Shown in pieces: positions 33,966-44,241 of a DNA stretch of 63,118 bases. The first letter of the stretch is position 1, and the number at the start of each line of letters is the position of its first letter. The position numbers were made by a program, and so were the translations under genes. Source of the stretch: Cladosporium sp. IMV 00045 (lineage: Eukaryota; Ascomycota; Dothideomycetes; Cladosporiales; Cladosporiaceae). The notes under the pieces were generated by a model, which made no database searches, was not told the DNA's origin, and saw nothing but the letters and a program-made list of their open reading frames with translations. The stretch covers positions 1 to 63,118 of the forward strand of contig MSJI02000403.1 of assembly GCA_001931905.2 (NCBI GenBank), written 5' to 3'.

Positions 33966-35422
33966 TTTACGCCCACGGGAAAGCGGCGATGATGCTGGGA
34001 ACCAGAGCACTGTAATTGCGAAGTTAGTAAGGGTCGCGATGCATCAGTCAAGTCTTTGGGATCACTCACCCAAGGGCCAAACCGGCAGCGATACCAGTGA
34101 TGGCTCTCCTCTTGATCTTCTCCTTGCGCAGCTCCGTCTTCACGGCCTTTACCCTCTTGGGAGGAAGCTCCTCTGACTCCTCATCGTCATCCGCAACCAT
34201 CTCCTCGGCCTTTCTCTTGCCCTTCGCGCTCGGAGTAGGTCCGGCGATCTTCTCTGCCTCGTGGACCATGGCGCGTGCCTCGGCGAGCATTGCTTGTGCG
34301 TCATTAGGGAGCTCGAGCTCGGGGAGACCTGTAGGCATCTCGATGTTGACCTTCGTCTTCTCAACCTCCTCGTTGTCTCCTCCAGGAGAGGGCTCGGTGA
34401 CATTCTCGACTTCGACCTTGACGTTCTCGGTGGACTCGCGCGCAGTAGCAGTCGCAAGCTCGCCGTTGATAGACTCTGCTGCCTCCTCTGCGATCGCAGC
34501 CGCTTCTTCCTCCAGCTTTGCGGCAGCACGGCCCTTGCGCGGCTTGCGTGGGGTCGCGAACTTGCGCGCGGGAGTTTCTCTCTTGACTGGGGATGCTGAG
34601 CGCAGGCTGCGACCACGAGTGGAGCGGACAGGCTTCTCAGGCGATCTGCCCAGGCCGTTGATGGGGTCCTTCATACGGAATGTTGGTGGTGATTGGATGC
34701 TCTTCTTGGGGTCGTTGGTGCCGTGTGTGATGGGTTCAGGGTCGAGAAGCGCAGCAATCCAGAGCTTGATGCTGTATTCTTCCGCCAAGCTAAGAGCTAG
34801 AATTCCGTCATGTGAGCAATTGCTGAATGAGGCATGTGAATGCCACGTGGTAAGCTCTTACCTTGGTCTGGGTTAATCCAGACGTTACCGGCCACCTCTT
34901 CGCTAGACGCATCCGGAAGTGACTTGATGTAATCCTTCTCGCTGGCCTCTTCCTCCACAGACGCATAAGGGAACGCCGCCTTGAACATTCCGGTAGCACT
35001 GATGTACCCGTCGGTCGACCGTCTCTGTTTCTCCGTCAGCGCTCTGGCTTCCCCCGCTTGCTCCTCGCATTCACTCTCTTACCATGAGGAAGTATGCCTC
35101 GGGGTATTTCCTGTTCGGTCCCTTGATAAAGATACCACTTGAGCTCAGGTCGCTCGGAAGAGGCACGCGCAAATGCGCATAGTCGAGAACACCGAGGTTT
35201 TCCGGCTTGGTCGCGTTTGAGGTGCCCATCTGGCCAGGCTTGACCTTCAATTCGGTTTGACCGAGGCAACGACGCTCGACAAGAATCTCATCTGAATTGC
35301 GCTGATGGTTAGCGAAAGGCCTGGCGATTGCGGGCGCATAGTTGTCTCGACGTACGGCTGGGCGCGCGCTCCTCTACGAGCATGGGGTTCTTGTCTTCCG
35401 GGAGAGTGCGTGCGGTCGGCAT
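33966..35422 (-). CDS. bqt4: Bqt4-like inner nuclear membrane protein (APSES/KilA-N fold)
   Basis: Five exons: 35422-35356, 35291-35083, 35024-34862, 34796-34070 and 34008-33966, giving 402 aa. The N-terminal globular region contains [63 protein letters not shown] and [18 protein letters not shown], the KilA-N/APSES-like fold of Bqt4. A long Glu/Lys/Ala-rich disordered middle follows. The 3' exon completes a single C-terminal hydrophobic helix ([20 protein letters not shown]) right at the C-terminus, the expected tail anchor. Bqt4 tethers telomeres to the nuclear envelope in fission yeast. The final 14-codon exon is needed for the anchor and would be easy to miss. Confidence 0.87.
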
Positions 35423-36232
35423 GATGTTGATTATGTTGCGCGATTGCGCTATGGTCGATTATCTTTATCTCGGGGTTGTCTGGCAATAGTACGCGACGCG
35501 ACACTAGGTCTGTATGTTTCGGAGCTGTCCTTCCTCCGCAAGCTGCTGGCGCGTGTCTCTGACGGTTGCCTTCGGGTGCGCAGTGATGATCTCCTCTTGA
35601 ATAATCGCCCGGCGACAGTATATGATTGCGATCGAGTAACTGTTGCTCGTGAGCGAAGCTGTAAGGTGAATGTTGCGATAGAGCGGAAGTGCATGCGCAC
35701 GCAAAGGTTTCGCGCTGGGATGTGGAGAGCAGACGAAACGAGCAGGGGTAGGAGGCGGCGCTCGGCCCTTCTTTTGTTTTTGCTGGTAGCTGTAGAAACA
35801 CCGATGTCATGTCATGTCATGATCCGCCTGCTAGACGGGCGTGATTTTATCTATTTTACTACACTGATTTTTCGCAGGCCACTTGATGATTAGCCGAATC
35901 ATTCTTGCGTTCCCAAGACCCTCTATCCATCTTGGAGTAAGTGGTAACAATAATCACAGCACAAGAGACGTGGAATACCTTGTCATGCACGTGTGAAGCC
36001 ACCTAGCGTATCAGCGATCTTCCATCCTGGTTAGTGCCCAGAGCCATGCATATACTTGGATGCTAACCTGAAGTTATGAAAAAGGTAACCTGCAGGGACA
36101 GCGAGATCTGATACTATACAGGCCGTGCTCGAGAGCCCTGGAAAAAGCCATCCTTGTCTTTCGCGTGTATCAAAACGCCTTGCCCCAACGCTAAATGCTC
36201 ATCACGCTCCCAATCATCCATACAACATGTTA
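35423..36232. other. Intergenic region
   Basis: 810 bp between the bqt4-like start and the 3' end of TRS85, both leftward. A small ATGTC repeat lies near 35805-35822. No gene seen. Confidence 0.35.
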
Positions 36233-38650
36233 TCATTCAAAACCATCGTCTCTTGTTTGCATACGGTCTAGCGCTGGACTTGGGGGCCCACCACCAGCAG
36301 CGTGTGGGTTCATTGCATCTGCGTTTGGTATTGCTCCAAGCGGGTCGAATGAGGTATTCGCTTTGGGGAGATGCGCAGTGTTTGTACTGATGCTCTTGCG
36401 GTGTCCCATGGGCGAATGTAGTCCAGATTGTTCGCTGGGCTCCTGCATCGGCTCAACCAGCGTTTGCTCATCTTCTGTAAGATCGAGGTGCTGTGGTCCG
36501 GCTCGATTTGCTTTGACGCTCGTTTGTAAAGAAGTGAGGAAGTTGTTCAAGCTTCCGAATTCTATGCTTGCGCCGCCACCAGAAGTGTACAGCTGAGTGG
36601 CTGAGCGTAATGAGTTTTCCGCCTGGCTGTTCTTGTCTTGTCTTGACCAGGCCTCGGCAGCAAGGGTATACCAGAAGGCGGCCTTGCGTTTTCTCTCGCC
36701 AGCGTTGAGACCAGCCACACCTGGACGTTCCTTGTAGCAGAGGGCGGAGCGTTCCAAAACCAGAGCATAGCCTGTTGGACCTACTAAGCGATCATCGATG
36801 ACTTTGTTTAACCAACGGGCCGAGTCGTCAAGCGCACTTCCACCCCGGAGTTTCAGCAGTTCGCTTCCAAGGACCAGAGTCCGGAGGGCGTTGTAGGGTG
36901 CATTTACACGGGTGATGTAGGAATAGTACGCCGCCTCAAGATATTGGTCAACGGTTTCCGTTCGAGTCTTACTACTAAGGCCACCTGCAGCCAAAAGCGT
37001 ACTGACTGCAGCCATCTCGTTAGCTGCCGCGTAGTGCCTCCAAGCCTTGTCGTTCTTGAAGTCCTGGCAGAGTATCTCGAAGGTTCCTTGTGCGAGTTTG
37101 AAATCTCGGAGCATCATGGAGTGGTCGGCCAGCCTTCGCATGACCGCCTCTGGAGAATCGGGCTTGTAATGGCCTAATAAGCTGTCGTAGTTGCTACCGG
37201 CGCCACCTAGTGAAGGGCCAGAAGATGAGCGTCCGCCAAATGTCGTGAACCGCTTCGACAAAGACATGAAACGTCCGCTGATGCCGCGTCTTCTAGACGC
37301 GACCTGATCATTCCACGTTGCCGATGCACGCTCCATGCTTGGGATCAATGACTGTGTCACCATCTCTCGCACAAAAGAGCGGATGGCGCTTGCATCTGAT
37401 TCGAAGATGCATGGTGTCGGGTCCTCGTCGTCTTCGCTCGACTCGCGTCTGATGATCTCTGCCAGCTCTTCCGCCGCGGACATCCATTCGGGGTGAGGAA
37501 GTTTAACGCTATCGTCGTCTGAAGAAACGCATTGCGTACTTCGCAGTCGCAAAAGATGACAGTGCAGACCGAAGTGCCGCTTCATCTGATCGTAAAGGGC
37601 CATAGATTTTGAGATGTCGTCATAATCTTCGTCGTGTATCAGAACATAGTATCGTAAGAATTCGTTGAGCACCCATGGTGGGACCCTGTGCTCGCCAGTG
37701 TTGGAAGATGCATACAGTGTCCGGAGCTCCTCAATAGGATTTGTTGAGCGAGATGAGATCGCTACAACGGTGGCCACTGGGTGGCTAGTTGTTTCTGACG
37801 GCACCAGCGGCAGTCCTGACAAGAGGCGTCGAAGATAGAGCATGTAGAAAGGCGAGTCTGCATTTGCATTCAGGTCGAATTTTTCGTTTTTGTGCGTGAG
37901 GTAATCTGCCTCGACTGGTCCAGACTGCTCCTCGGCAAAAGTAAGGTGTCGTTCGACGAGCTCTTCAATCTGAGGCACATCGCCTCCCGTTCGTAGTCTA
38001 GCGGGCTTGAATTCCAAAGATGACAGCCGTCTTGTACCATTTTGCGACTGATCCGCGGCAGACTCCATGCTCCTCCTGTCTGCCATGCGTGGGCTTTCCA
38101 GACCATCTTTCACGCCAGTGAACCGTACCGCAAAGTCATCCCAAGACCGGCTTGCACCACTACTATCCCTGATCGTAACTTTGCCCTGAACGTGTTCACC
38201 AAACGGTCTCAAAAGCTCCAGTAAGCCTCCATTGATGCCCTTGTGCCTGATAAGCTCTTCGGTATCTTGAGATGCAAGCACAGAAACGTGCGGCGCAAAT
38301 GCCCGTAGTATGAGATCCTTGGTTTCTCCACTCAGATTGCCACCAGGTATAGCAGGTGAGTCCGGACGTGCAGGCGCTGCACCAGTAGGAGAGAACACTA
38401 GGCCATTTGGTGGCCCTGCAGTTGGCGTCTCTGCTCCAGACCCGCCAGGAGAAGCTGTTGCGGTAGGGAGTGAGGTGGTGGACTGGAAAAGTGTGGAAAG
38501 CGAGGCATTCGAACGGCGATACGGAAGGCTGCTTATAGACGCGAGAGGCGATCTGGGTGGCTTCGACTGCCGGTTCTTAATGACATCGATATTCGTCTCA
38601 GAGTCGGAGTCCTGCGGTGATTGCAGCGGATCATCTGGCGTCGGTGTCAT
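36233..38650 (-). CDS. TRS85: TRAPP complex subunit Trs85 (TRAPPC8-like)
   Basis: A single exon of 805 aa. After a Ser/Pro-rich N-terminus come blocks typical of Trs85: LILRAFAPHVSVLASQDTEELIRHKGINGGLLELLRPFGE, FYMLYLRRLLSG, and the central region VREMVTQSLIPSMERASATWNDQVASRRRGISGRFMSLSKRF. It continues with SPEAVMRRLADHSMMLRDFKLAQGTFEILCQDFKNDKAWRHYAAANEMA, an alpha-solenoid. Trs85 marks the TRAPPIII complex, the Rab1/Ypt1 exchange factor used in autophagy and early Golgi traffic. The length is in the family range. The start is 332 bp from the divergent CCA1 start. Confidence 0.88.
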   Translation of the reverse strand: MTPTPDDPLQSPQDSDSETNIDVIKNRQSKPPRSPLASISSLPYRRSNASLSTLFQSTTSLPTATASPGGSGAETPTAGPPNGLVFSPTGAAPARPDSPAIPGGNLSGETKDLILRAFAPHVSVLASQDTEELIRHKGINGGLLELLRPFGEHVQGKVTIRDSSGASRSWDDFAVRFTGVKDGLESPRMADRRSMESAADQSQNGTRRLSSLEFKPARLRTGGDVPQIEELVERHLTFAEEQSGPVEADYLTHKNEKFDLNANADSPFYMLYLRRLLSGLPLVPSETTSHPVATVVAISSRSTNPIEELRTLYASSNTGEHRVPPWVLNEFLRYYVLIHDEDYDDISKSMALYDQMKRHFGLHCHLLRLRSTQCVSSDDDSVKLPHPEWMSAAEELAEIIRRESSEDDEDPTPCIFESDASAIRSFVREMVTQSLIPSMERASATWNDQVASRRRGISGRFMSLSKRFTTFGGRSSSGPSLGGAGSNYDSLLGHYKPDSPEAVMRRLADHSMMLRDFKLAQGTFEILCQDFKNDKAWRHYAAANEMAAVSTLLAAGGLSSKTRTETVDQYLEAAYYSYITRVNAPYNALRTLVLGSELLKLRGGSALDDSARWLNKVIDDRLVGPTGYALVLERSALCYKERPGVAGLNAGERKRKAAFWYTLAAEAWSRQDKNSQAENSLRSATQLYTSGGGASIEFGSLNNFLTSLQTSVKANRAGPQHLDLTEDEQTLVEPMQEPSEQSGLHSPMGHRKSISTNTAHLPKANTSFDPLGAIPNADAMNPHAAGGGPPSPALDRMQTRDDGFE

Positions 38651-38982
38651 CAGATTGGTTCGCTGCTGTCCGGCGAGGCAATCGAATGCGGTGTATAGAT
38701 GCTGTGAGCATTTGTGTCCAGGACAGAAGGCGGCGAGGATATTGGCAGATATCAGTGTCGGTTAGATCGATCAACACATCACGTACCTTTAGACACTACC
38801 TCGTACCTGGAGATGACCAGTTGGAGTGCCTGAGGCTGCTACACATGGCTGCAAGCCGTCTGTGAAGATGGAATATCTCAGAGAAGACTTGCACATGCCA
38901 CGACTAGCAAACGAAAGCCCAACAGTCACTTCAAAGTCCTTCACTTCTTAGTACACCCGTTGCAGCGTTCAAGTTTGAGTGA
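38651..38982. promoter_or_regulatory. Bidirectional promoter, TRS85 / CCA1-TTI2
   Basis: 332 bp between divergent start codons. It must contain both promoters. No obvious TATA box. Confidence 0.4.
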
Positions 38983-41976
38983 ATGCAGCCCCGTCACCTC
39001 GCCTTGAGTCACCGCCTCGCACAACTTTCTTTCAGGTGCAAACAGCCTGGACTTCACCAACATTCACTCAACCAAGCTGTCTTCCAATGTGCGCATCGAA
39101 GGTACATGTCTCCTAGCCGCGTTTCCACATCACCACAGGGAAACAAACGAAGGAAGATTTGCTCAACTTCGCCAACACGACTACGCTCACATCCGCCCAA
39201 AATGTGTCCCGTCATGATTCAAGAGGTCGAAGACGACGCTGGCCCGCCTAGAACCTTGGAGCTTACAGAAGTAGAAGGCACTCTCCGCCGTCTTCTATTG
39301 GATGTGGCTACATACATCGAAGGCCTACAACCGCAAGCTGGAGAGGATCAGATTGCCCTCCCAGATGAACTCGCCAAAGAGCCAATCATCCTTCGCTTCA
39401 CTGGCGGTTGGGTTCGAGACAAATTACTCGGTGTTCCCAGTCATGACATCGATGTCGCGATAAACAAGATGACCGGCCTGCAATTTGGCTTGCGGCTGAA
39501 GGAGTATCTCGAAATCCCTGGCAACCCGGAAAAGTATGGTCTGGAAGGCGTCGCCACCACCGAGAAGCAAAGTGCCAAAGCCGGTGCAAACGACAAATCT
39601 AAAACGGTGGGTGGCCTTCACAAGATCGAGGCCAACCCAGAAAAGTCCAAGCATCTGGAGACAGTCACCACTAGGATTCTTGGACTCGACATTGATCTTG
39701 TTAATCTGCGAAAGGAGACGTACACCGACGAGAGCAGAAACCCTCAAATGGAATTCGGAACGCCAGAAGAAGACGCTATGAGGCGTGACGCTACCGTCAA
39801 CGCCATGTTCTACAACATCAACACACAAGAGATTGAAGACTTCACTAATCAAGGCTTCGACGACTTGGCCAAGCACATCATCAGAACGCCGCTTGAGCCA
39901 TTTCAGACGTTCAAGGACGACCCTCTGAGAGTGCTCAGGCTGATTCGTTTCGCCAGTCGCCTTGACTATACCATTGACTCAGAGGCACTCAAGGCCATGG
40001 GGGACCCTGACATCAACGATGCTCTCCGCAGAAAGATCAGCCGTGAACGTGTGGGCGTTGAGCTGGAGAAGGCGCTGCGAGGACCAGATCCTCATGAGGC
40101 GATGCGCTTAGTGTTCGACCTCGGTCTGTACTTCACCGTCTTTTCTGACCCCTCTCTCGAGGACTCAAAACACTACCGACCAGACACTGAAGGCACCATT
40201 GCCCTGATTGACGAGCTTGAATCGCTTCTTGCCAGTGGCAGCGACATGCCTGAGATCCTCGTTCGGGACGCCGATGAGCGCTACCTTGCATGGGTTCTGA
40301 CTGCGATTGTACCTTACCGCGACGCTCCTGAGCCTGAAGCTCCAGAACCCGGACGCAAACCACCTCCGCCTCTCCCGGCAGGCGTCGTCAGAGAAGGCAT
40401 CAAAGCCACGAACAAGGTCTGCGATGTCATCACATCTTCAATCCGTAATTTGAATGAGATTTCGAGACTCGTGGACGCCGTAGACACACAGAAGCGACGT
40501 GCCATCAATTCACCTCAAGGCGAAGACTCTACAGCTCGCGATACACTGGGCATGGCCATTCGTCGTTGGGGACCGACTTGGAGAAGTCAGGTCATGTATG
40601 CACTGCTAGTGGAGCTTGTGGAGAACCGCGACAACATGGATGGTGAGTTTCTTTACTCCCAAAGCACGTTCGAAGTTTATGCTAACATATGACCAGTAAC
40701 CACCCGCAAATACGGCACATTCATAACTCACCTCCGTGACCTCGATATCCTTGAAGCTTACACCCTCAAACCTCTTCTTGACGGCAAGGCTCTCGCCAAA
40801 GCCCTGTCAACACCTCCCGGTCCCTGGATGAGGGACGCGCTCGACGTTGTCATGGCATGGCAACTCCGCCACCCCGACGTCAAAGACCCCAGCGAGGCGA
40901 TCCAAGAGGTGAAGAAGCATGGTGAGCTTACCTCCGCCCTCGCAAGCCACTTCCTCAAGCTTACCATTCGTCCGTTGTTCGCAAAGGCCAAACCGGATAG
41001 CGTGACCGAGCAGGGACGTAAGAAAGCGGCAACCGACCTGCTAGCGAAGATTACATCGGAGGATGAGCGCATCACAAAGCCTTGGAAGGGAGAGAAAGAT
41101 GACTTTGCTTTGGCGCTGCTGAAGTGGGTAGTGGGTAACCTCGACGAAAAGTCCACCGAGCGTCTCTGGCCTCTCCTCGTACCGCCAATTCTTACCCTCG
41201 TCGACGATTGGGAAACGCGACACAAGCGTTTAGGTGCTGAACTACTGCACTCTCTTCTCCTCGCCACACCACCTTCTCTGCTCTCACGAACAGGCCTCGG
41301 TTCCGTTTTCGAAGAAGCTCTCATGCCCTGCCTCACCTACCTACCATCCCTGACCCCTGAACCCGACTCCGTCGCCATCCTTTCAACAGCATATCCAGCC
41401 CTCCTGACCGTAATCAGATCCCGCTTTCCTTCTCCACCCCAAAACAGCACGACGGAGGACATCCATCGTCGTGATCGCGTCAAAGCTCTCGACAGCATCC
41501 TACGTAGGGGCATGCTTCACTCCTACGCCCACAGCGGCCAATACCCTGGTGTGACACGAGTTCTTTTCATCAACCTCGTCCCGCTCCTCAACGAACTCGC
41601 CATTGACTCTGTCAAGCATCTACAACACATTTTACCCATGCTGAGCGAGTCTCTTACGCAGGCTGCGAAGGCAAAGCAATCAGATCTTCTTTTGGCTTCA
41701 TTGCAAGCCTTGCAGGCGGTCATCTTCAATGCCTGGCCCCGCATGCCTGAGTACAGAGTGGAGGTGATGAGGGCATTGACGGTTTCATGGCTGATCCTAG
41801 ACGAAGCTGCGAGAGATGGATCGGATGTGGAAGCTGTCAGGGCAGCGATGGTGGAGACTGTGGAGGTTCTTGCGGCTGCTTTGGGAAAGAAGCAGGAGTT
41901 CTTGGACGAGTGTGGCCAGTTGATCGAGGCGGATCAGCGTCTATCTGGCCTGCTGGGAAGTGTCACGCAAGCATAG
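38983..41976 (+). CDS. CCA1: CCA-adding tRNA nucleotidyltransferase fused to a TTI2 domain
   Basis: Two exons, 38983-40642 and 40697-41976, with a 54-bp intron (GTGAGT...GACCAG), giving 979 aa. Residues about 90-630 are a class II CCA enzyme: GGWVRDKLLGVPSHDIDVAI (metal-binding DxD), RRDATVNAMFYN, DDPLRVLRLIRFASR and DINDALRRKISRERVGVELEK. It adds CCA to tRNA 3' ends. The Arg-rich N-terminus plus later ATGs (codons 42 and 74) suggest dual mitochondrial and nuclear forms. From about 633 the frame continues without stop into a helical-repeat protein: RLWPLLVPPILTLVDD, TGLGSVFEEALMPCL, SVKHLQHILPMLSESL and LQALQAVIFNAWPRMPEY. I recognise this as the Tti2 family (Tel2-Tti1-Tti2 chaperone for PIKK kinases). 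The TTI2 part has no plausible start of its own. Confidence 0.88.
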
Positions 41977-44241
41977 GAGGTAGAACTATCCCAGTGATTC
42001 TTGTGCCTTTCATAATGTAATTAGGACCACAAAATCACGCTTCTCGTATCGAACCTATTGTGCCATTATTACAATCATGTTGTTACATCGCCTTCTGGCC
42101 ACGGGCCCATCTTATGACGAGATTATATCGACGGGATATCGCAGAATAATGCAGAATCGAAGCCGGCGCGAAGTCCGAACAGGTGATATGTTTAATATCA
42201 GCTGGCGCCTTTCCAAGCCAACAGATGACATCTTCCATATCCCATGCCAGATCGCCGGGTTCCCACATCCTACCAAGTCCCAAGAAACCCGCTGCCCCAA
42301 TTTACCGATGAGACCAATCCAGAGGGCAGATACAGAAAGTGAGGTTCCGTTTGGTTCAAGAGCTGGAAAGGCAAAATGGTCCTCGGAAAAGTGCGCTTGC
42401 CCGCAACAAGTGAGGGATCAGCGGTTGTGGCAGATTAAGCAAGGCCGTCTGACCTCATGATTGGCAGAGTCGAGATGAAAAACTGGCCGACCACGAGGCC
42501 AAGCCGTTTTGCCGAACCGAGGGCGCGCGCGCAAGAGTTGACTTTCTGGGCTGTCCGTGGCCGCGGTGCTTGCCGTCCTACCATTTGAGAGAGGTACAGC
42601 TTCGCAGAAGAGACAGGTCCCGTTATGTCGCCGTCAAGTTTTTTTCACAGTCGGGTTTTCCGATGGTACTCACGTCCAGCGGAGACGTGACTTCGTATTC
42701 ATGCAAGCGGTTGCGCGGCCCTGGTGGGCTTCCTCGCTATTTGACAAAGCGCCGCGCAGAATCTAAGCGATCTAGTTGATGTGGATGTGGGTTTTCTCTG
42801 AAGTTCTAGACCTCTGGAGCACACAGATCTCGGACCAAGTCGCCCCGCTGGGTCACGGGAAGAAGTGGGAGGGCATTTCATCATCGCGATTTTATTGGAT
42901 TTTACCTCTCACCTTCTCTCGCTCTTGCTCGTTCCTCGTTCGCCTGCACGCACTTTACGGGGTCTGACGGGATGGCGGCGCCACATGCGAGACTATGTTT
43001 TCCAAGCGTCCTTTGCCCGCGCGGACGCTACAGGTACCCTTGATAGAAGCATGGTCCGGCATGGCTTCATCGTATGGCACTCCCCGGTAGCAGGGCTTGA
43101 GCATGTCGGCAGACGCGTTTTGACGAGTTATGAAACGCGCCGGAGAGGTTTGTTGAGATATCGCCAGGCACGCCGCACAACGACAAGGACTCTTCTGGCT
43201 TGGAGTGCGTAGCGGAATGCCTGGAATCGTTAGACCGTGGATGCTGCATGACAGGCGACGTGCGGAGGGCGTTTGTATGGCTCGCCCTAGCTGTCACCAT
43301 GCAGCCCCACGCAGGAAGTGATGCATTGTATTATTATGGAGAGAGAGGCATCAGCTGCCATTCCCTTGCCCTTTTCAGCCCGAAAGAGAGCGAGGCCGCA
43401 AGAAGAGCGTGGTTTATGAGGTGTGCGCTCCATAATCGCTTGTGATCGCGTGGTGTGGTGATGTGGTGTGTGGTGAGCGATCCGATACGCCACGTCTTTC
43501 CCGTAGAATGAATGCTGTTATGATTATTATTATGGTCTTGATCGGCCGCCGCCTGGTCGCGTCGTCTTTCTCTCCCAAGTCTTCGCTCACTTCCCTTGCC
43601 TTGCCTTCACTTCCCTGTCCTCATCCGCCCGCCCTCCCGCACCCCCCGACCGTTTCTGTGTCGCATATCATACCTCACATACGACACACGCATTTCTCGA
43701 TCCCGCCGATTCGGTGCGCCGTTGCACTCGCATCATCTCTACAGCCAATTCCCTGTCCGGCGGGCAAGGCTCCATTATTAAACTATTCAGTCCAACCCAA
43801 CCCCGACATCCCTGGCGCCTCCCCCGATCCCGAAGACCCTCTAGCGTGCCGCTCCCAAAAGGCCTCGCCTCGAAAACGGTAGACCGCACGGCCTCTTTCT
43901 CTCTTTCGTACAAGCTCTCTACGCACCGCACCGCACTGCGCTCTGCTGTAGTACTGCACTGCACCGAACCACCTACGGCCACGAGCTTCTCACTGCTGCT
44001 GCTGCACACTCTCTCCGTCTTCTCACTTTACACCACGTCTGCACACCTGCAACACTGCATACAGCACAATTTGCCGTTGCGCCACCGAAACACGCTCTGT
44101 GCATGTGTGCCATTTGTCCCACCCAAAGCACTGACCTTTACAACACACGAAAATCCACAGTCTCGTCCCCCAGTTGCGCAGCCATCCGTCTATACCGGGG
44201 ATGCCTCATTGACGCCATCAATCTGCCGCTCCCCCCAAGCA
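41977..44241. other. Gene-poor spacer (about 2.3 kb)
   Basis: This holds the 3' flank of CCA1-TTI2 and the leader of the next gene. The downstream reading frame is open from 43714, but the first in-frame ATG is 44242, and the 43560-44240 stretch is C/T-rich like a long 5' leader. No gene seen. Confidence 0.4.

Noticed and set aside
40828..41976. TTI2 as a separate downstream gene with its own ATG
   Set aside because: The in-frame ATG near 40828 lies within conserved CCA-enzyme sequence, the frame is continuous with the upstream exon, and the next ATGs fall well inside the TTI2 domain.
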